From CAZIVO01 sp964542765 (GTDB taxonomy: Bacteria > Planctomycetota > UBA1135 > UBA2386), in NCBI GenBank assembly GCA_964542765.1, contig CAZIVO010000002.1:14092-78091 (forward strand): 64,000 bases of DNA. Reading direction: 5' to 3'. Shown here one piece after another: positions 61,284-64,000 of this stretch. Position 1 is the first letter of the stretch. The number at the start of each line of letters is the position of its first letter. Position numbers and translations under genes: made by a program. The notes under the pieces are model-generated. The model did no database searches and was not told the DNA's origin. It saw only the letters and a list, made by a program, of their open reading frames with translations.

Positions 61284-61835
61284 TCAGTTTCCCTCGCCCA
61301 GTGCGCGGCGCATCATCTCATCAAAGCGTTCCAGGTCGGCCGAGCCTTCCTGGGTATCGACCTCCTTCCCTTGCCGATCCAGGGCGATGGTGTAGGGGAT
61401 CGGACCCGGGATGTCGAAGTGCTCGATCACGGCGTCGAATTGATCGGCCTTCAAGAGGAAGATCGGCGCGTCCAGCTGGGATTTCTTTGCGAAGATGCGA
61501 AGGTGGGCGAGGGCCTCGTCGGCAGTGCTATCAGGCAGGGCCAGATCGTGTGCGATGGTGATCACCTCGCCGCCCCGCTCTTTGTGTATACGCCCTATCT
61601 CGACCAGATCGGGCAATTCCTCGATACAGGGAATTCACCAGGTCGCCCAGTGATTGATCAGCAGACCCTTGCCGCGGCGCGCCGCGATCTCGGCCTTGAG
61701 GTCCTCCAGATCGACCAACCGAACGACCGGTGTGGTCACGGTCGGGGCATCCTCGGTCGCCGGACCATCACAGGCCGGCGCCGAGGCCAAGACCGCGAGC
61801 AGCAGGACTGCCGATGATCTCAGGCTCTGGGTCAC
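61284..61835 (-). CDS. TlpA-like thioredoxin with in-frame TGA at the active-site Cys (candidate selenoprotein)
   Basis: Read through one TGA (61635-61637), the frame gives 183 residues from GTG 61835. A hydrophobic N terminus with a Cys near 24 (LLLAVLASAPAC) suggests a lipoprotein. The sequence LLINHWATW-[TGA]-IPCIEELPDLVE matches the TlpA/ResA signature W-C-x-P-C, with TGA exactly at the first Cys (residue 67). Downstream the fold continues (IPYTIALDRQGKEVDTQEG, with the cis-Pro). A selenocysteine giving U-x-x-C is the simplest reading; a nonsense mutation is the alternative. An imperfect hairpin follows the TGA (61593-61631). GTG 61835 is preferred; ATG 61943 would overlap the upstream gene. 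UGA is a normal stop elsewhere in the window. Confidence 0.7.
61593..61631 (-). promoter_or_regulatory. Possible bacterial SECIS-like hairpin for the TlpA-like gene
   Basis: On the minus-strand RNA, CCC...GGG arms with inner UAUC/GAUA pairing enclose a loop region centred about 20 bases after the TGA. The stem is imperfect and the loop large, so this is weak evidence. An alternative hairpin directly after the TGA (AUUCC...GGAAU, loop 9) starts too close for the known model. Confidence 0.25.
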
Positions 61836-61869
61836 GGATTCGATGAGCAGCAATCCAAGCGAGAGCAGC

Positions 61870-62601
61870 TCAGTCCTTGTCGTTCTTGCGGCGTTTCTTG
61901 CGCGCTCCCCCACGGGGAGCTTTGGACTTGATGCTTCAACCATAGGGGCGGCTGGATTGAACCTCGATCTCCTTGTTGGCGAGGATCGCATCGATGGCGT
62001 CACGGACATAGCGTGTGGCCTTCTGTGGGTCCTTGTTGCCTTTGTCGTCGTCGAGTCCACCGGCGTAGCGGATGACACCCTTCTTGTCGATGACATAGCA
62101 GTGGGGCGTGGTTCGCGCCTGGAACAGCGAGGAGATCTTGTTGCCGTGATCGAACAGCACGTTGTGGTTGAACTTCTTCGCGCCGACGTGCTTGCGGATC
62201 GTTGCGTAGGGCTTGTTCTTGGCGGTGAAGGCATCGGCATCGGGCTGCGAACCGATCTCGTTCTGGTTGGAGTTGATCGCGAGCACGACGAGATCCTTGT
62301 CGCCGTAGTCGTCGGCGATCGACATGATCTTGGGTTCTGCGTAGCGCTCCCACGGGCATTTGACCGACCAGAAGTGGATGAAGACCACCTTGCCGCGGAA
62401 ATCGCCGAATTTGTGACTCTTTCCATCGAGGTCGGTGATGGCGAGGCTTGCTGGCACTGCCACTCCCAGTTTCAGGGTCTTGGGCGCTGACTTGGCGCTT
62501 CCCTTGGCAGGTCGGGTGACCTTCTGGGTTTCGGTGCCTTGGGCACAAGGCGCAGCCGCGAGGGCGACGGCGATGAGAGGAGCGAGGAAGGTTTTCATCA
62601 T
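61870..62601 (-). CDS. Redoxin-like thioredoxin-fold protein with in-frame TGA in the C-terminal G-C-S-I-K motif (candidate selenoprotein)
   Basis: From ATG 62601 the frame runs 221 codons to TGA at 61936, then 21 more to a second TGA at 61870. A signal peptide ends at ~20 (ALAAAPCAQ). The redoxin domain has FIHFWSVKCPWERY (C82), VVLAINSNQNEIGS, TPHCYVIDKKGVIRY and the family end GGLDDDKGNKDPQKATRYVR. Homologues as I recall them end with R-P-Y-G-C-S-I-K; here it is RPYG-[TGA]-SIKSKAPRGGARK, with the TGA at residue 222 on the Cys and a basic tail (KKRRKNDKD) continuing. A 7-bp hairpin lies 15 bases after the TGA. If the TGA is a stop, the protein ends at 61936 and loses only this motif. Confidence 0.68.
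61904..61920 (-). promoter_or_regulatory. SECIS-like hairpin after the redoxin TGA
   Basis: On the minus-strand RNA, GCUCCCC-GUG-GGGGAGC forms a perfect 7-bp stem. It starts 15 bases after the TGA, with the loop at about +23 to +25 and a G in the first loop position. That fits the published bacterial SECIS model (loop 16-37 bases after UGA, G among the first two loop bases). It could also be an ordinary GC-rich hairpin. Confidence 0.42.
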
Positions 62602-62756
62602 TTGGAGATCCCTTGTCGGTCGAGGCGAAGGCTTGCTCGAGATGGTCAGCCTAATGCAGGGGAAAGGTAAGCGGTCCGTTGCGGCGAGCTCTGGTGAGCT
62701 TGTTACATCCTCGATGCATGAGTGACCGTGGTACCGGTCTCCGCGGTTCGTTCAGA

Positions 62757-64000
62757 TCACTTCCCCCGGAAGTCGTAGCACAGGAGTCGTTGTTTGCGAC
62801 CGGTGAGGAAGTCGCGCGAGTTCTGGCAGACGTAGAGGAGACCTCGGTAGACCACCAGGGGCGTCCAGGTCTCCGAGGCGAAGAACAGACGTGCACGGGC
62901 GAGGACCTTCGGTCCTTCGGGCGTCAAGTTCAGCCAGAGGAGGTGTCCGAACTCTCCCATGCACAGGAATGCGCCATCAGCTCTCATCAAGAAGGCGCGG
63001 CCCGGGTGCATGACTCGTTGCACCGGACCCTGTGAGGTGGTCAGGGTGTCTTCCCAGGTGAGATCCTGACGCCAGAGGGTTTTGCCGGACTTCCAGTCAA
63101 CGCATGCCAGTTCGGAAGTCGGTTCCTTCTGTCCGGCGAATCCGTAGAGATGTTCATCGACGAGGACGGGTGTCCCGAAGTGGGGATCGAAGTTTGTGTT
63201 CTTCCAGGAGACTTTGCCGGTCCCATCGGTTTGCAACTCGAGCTTTACTCCGCCACGTCCATAGCTCTCGGCGATGAAGATCCCGCTATCTTGGACCACC
63301 GGCGTCATGGCGTTCACCGAGTAATAGATCTCGCTGCGCCAGGGGAATTCCCATAGCAGCTTTCCTGTCGGGCTGAGGACGCTGAGTCCGCCGACCGGTG
63401 GGCGGCTCTTGCCACCGCCGAACACCAGGATACGAGGTTGCCCTTCCATGGTTGCGAAGACCGGCGACGCATAACTCGCATACCATTGCTCGCCTGCCTC
63501 CCACACCGTCTCGCCGGAGTCGCGGTGGAAGGCCACGACGCAGGGCCCGTCGGGCGAGCCAACGTTGACCACCAGATGTTCGCCGACCAGTAGCGGCGTC
63601 GTTCCCACGCCGAAGAACATCTGCGGGATCTCGAAGTCTTTGCGGAGTTCGCGTTTCCACAGAACCTCACCGTCTTCGAGCTTCAGGCACTGGAGGCGCC
63701 CGTCGACGCCATAGGTGAAAACTTGTCCTCGGTCGATCAAGGGAGCGCATCTCGGACCGTTGCTGTAGCCGAAGGCATCCTCGTAGATGATCTGCGCCGC
63801 TTGCCGCCAGAGCCGCTTCCCGGTTTTGGGGTCGAGACAATCCACGATCTCCTGGCCGGCCAACCGATGGAACAGGATCAGCCGTCCTTTGACGATGGCC
63901 GGGGCGGCGTAGCCCCCTCCGGTCCGCCGTTCCCAGAGAAGTTTTGGACCTTGTTCGGGCCACTTCTTGAGCAGGGGACACTCATCGGTGAAGGGGCGCC
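62757..64000 (-). CDS. PQQ/BamB-like beta-propeller protein, 5' end outside the window
   Basis: The frame is open from 62757 to the window edge (414 codons plus two bases), so the start is outside; the GTG at 63863 is internal. Tryptophan-docking blades typical of PQQ-dehydrogenase-like propellers recur: PKTGKRLWRQAAQI, LEDGEVLWKREL, DSGETVWEAGEQWYASYASP, PTGKLLWEFPW, WKSGKTLWRQDLTW. The segment before them reads TDECPLLKKWPEQGPKLLWE, a common N-terminal pattern of secreted planctomycete propellers. No dehydrogenase active-site Asp was assigned, so a binding or scaffold role is as likely as catalysis. It is upstream of the redoxin gene by 155 bases. Confidence 0.88.
   Translation of the reverse strand, partial: RPFTDECPLLKKWPEQGPKLLWERRTGGGYAAPAIVKGRLILFHRLAGQEIVDCLDPKTGKRLWRQAAQIIYEDAFGYSNGPRCAPLIDRGQVFTYGVDGRLQCLKLEDGEVLWKRELRKDFEIPQMFFGVGTTPLLVGEHLVVNVGSPDGPCVVAFHRDSGETVWEAGEQWYASYASPVFATMEGQPRILVFGGGKSRPPVGGLSVLSPTGKLLWEFPWRSEIYYSVNAMTPVVQDSGIFIAESYGRGGVKLELQTDGTGKVSWKNTNFDPHFGTPVLVDEHLYGFAGQKEPTSELACVDWKSGKTLWRQDLTWEDTLTTSQGPVQRVMHPGRAFLMRADGAFLCMGEFGHLLWLNLTPEGPKVLARARLFFASETWTPLVVYRGLLYVCQNSRDFLTGRKQRLLCYDFRGK

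Noticed and set aside
61284..62426. Reading the thioredoxin-like region as a frameshifted pseudogene.
   Set aside because: The reading frame is the same on both sides of the TGA (61637 and 61616 differ by 21 bases), with no insertion or deletion. Only one codon, at the catalytic Cys, is a stop.
1..64000. CRISPR arrays, insertion sequences, integrases, tRNA or rRNA genes.
   Set aside because: No regularly spaced repeats, transposase motifs, terminal inverted repeats with duplications, or cloverleaf/rRNA signatures were noticed. The window looks like stable chromosomal gene content.

Overview
The window looks like a scaffold from an uncultured, probably marine member of the Planctomycetota. 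This is an inference, not a database result. It rests on high GC, sulfatases, secreted proteins whose signal peptides end in A-Q, an ECF sigma factor gene overlapping a Ser/Thr kinase-TPR gene, kelch and beta-propeller secreted proteins, and many Gfo/Idh/MocA oxidoreductases and xylose-isomerase-like TIM barrels. A run of exactly 100 N (40642-40741) marks a scaffold gap. No rRNA, tRNA, CRISPR array, insertion sequence or prophage was recognised.

Layout. Positions 1-13.1 kb hold a carbohydrate/sulfate neighbourhood: a truncated divergent lipoprotein, two sulfatases, a DUF4432-like aldose epimerase, small membrane genes, a phosphomannose-isomerase-like cupin, two TIM-barrel sugar isomerases, a cytoplasmic and an exported Gfo/Idh/MocA protein, and sat-cysC for APS/PAPS synthesis. 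Positions 13.2-19.5 kb encode secreted proteins: two tandem kelch paralogues, a C45-type Ntn hydrolase and a lineage-type secreted protein. Positions 19.7-28.6 kb hold a phosphopantetheinyl transferase, MeaB, a fused methylmalonyl-CoA mutase, a glyoxalase and the fused mutase IcmF, together a B12-dependent acyl-CoA block. Positions 28.7-43.3 kb hold an NTF2-like protein, then an eight-gene, tightly overlapping minus-strand operon of exported amidohydrolase-like proteins (nine domains). Only one domain keeps the whole metal site. A secreted beta-propeller protein is divergent from it. Positions 43.2-53.1 kb encode two methyltransferases, LeuS, two membrane-anchored HEAT-repeat proteins, a histidine kinase and a TrkH-like channel. 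Positions 53.5-58.3 kb hold ECF sigma, a Ser/Thr kinase-TPR protein and an FHA-kinase. Positions 58.3-64 kb hold a carboxypeptidase-like/GATase-like fusion, an M19 dipeptidase, two thioredoxin-fold genes and a truncated PQQ-type propeller.

Most notable. (1) Two adjacent thioredoxin-fold genes (61284-61835 and 61870-62601) each carry an in-frame TGA exactly where their families have a conserved cysteine (W-TGA-I-P-C and G-TGA-S-I-K). Each frame stays open past the TGA with family-like or coherent sequence, and a hairpin lies just downstream. They are strong candidates for a selenoprotein pair. (2) The amidohydrolase operon looks like a set of one enzyme and seven pseudo-enzyme proteins, perhaps an extracytoplasmic complex. 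(3) The methylmalonyl-CoA mutase carries a shortened remnant of its beta subunit at its own N terminus.
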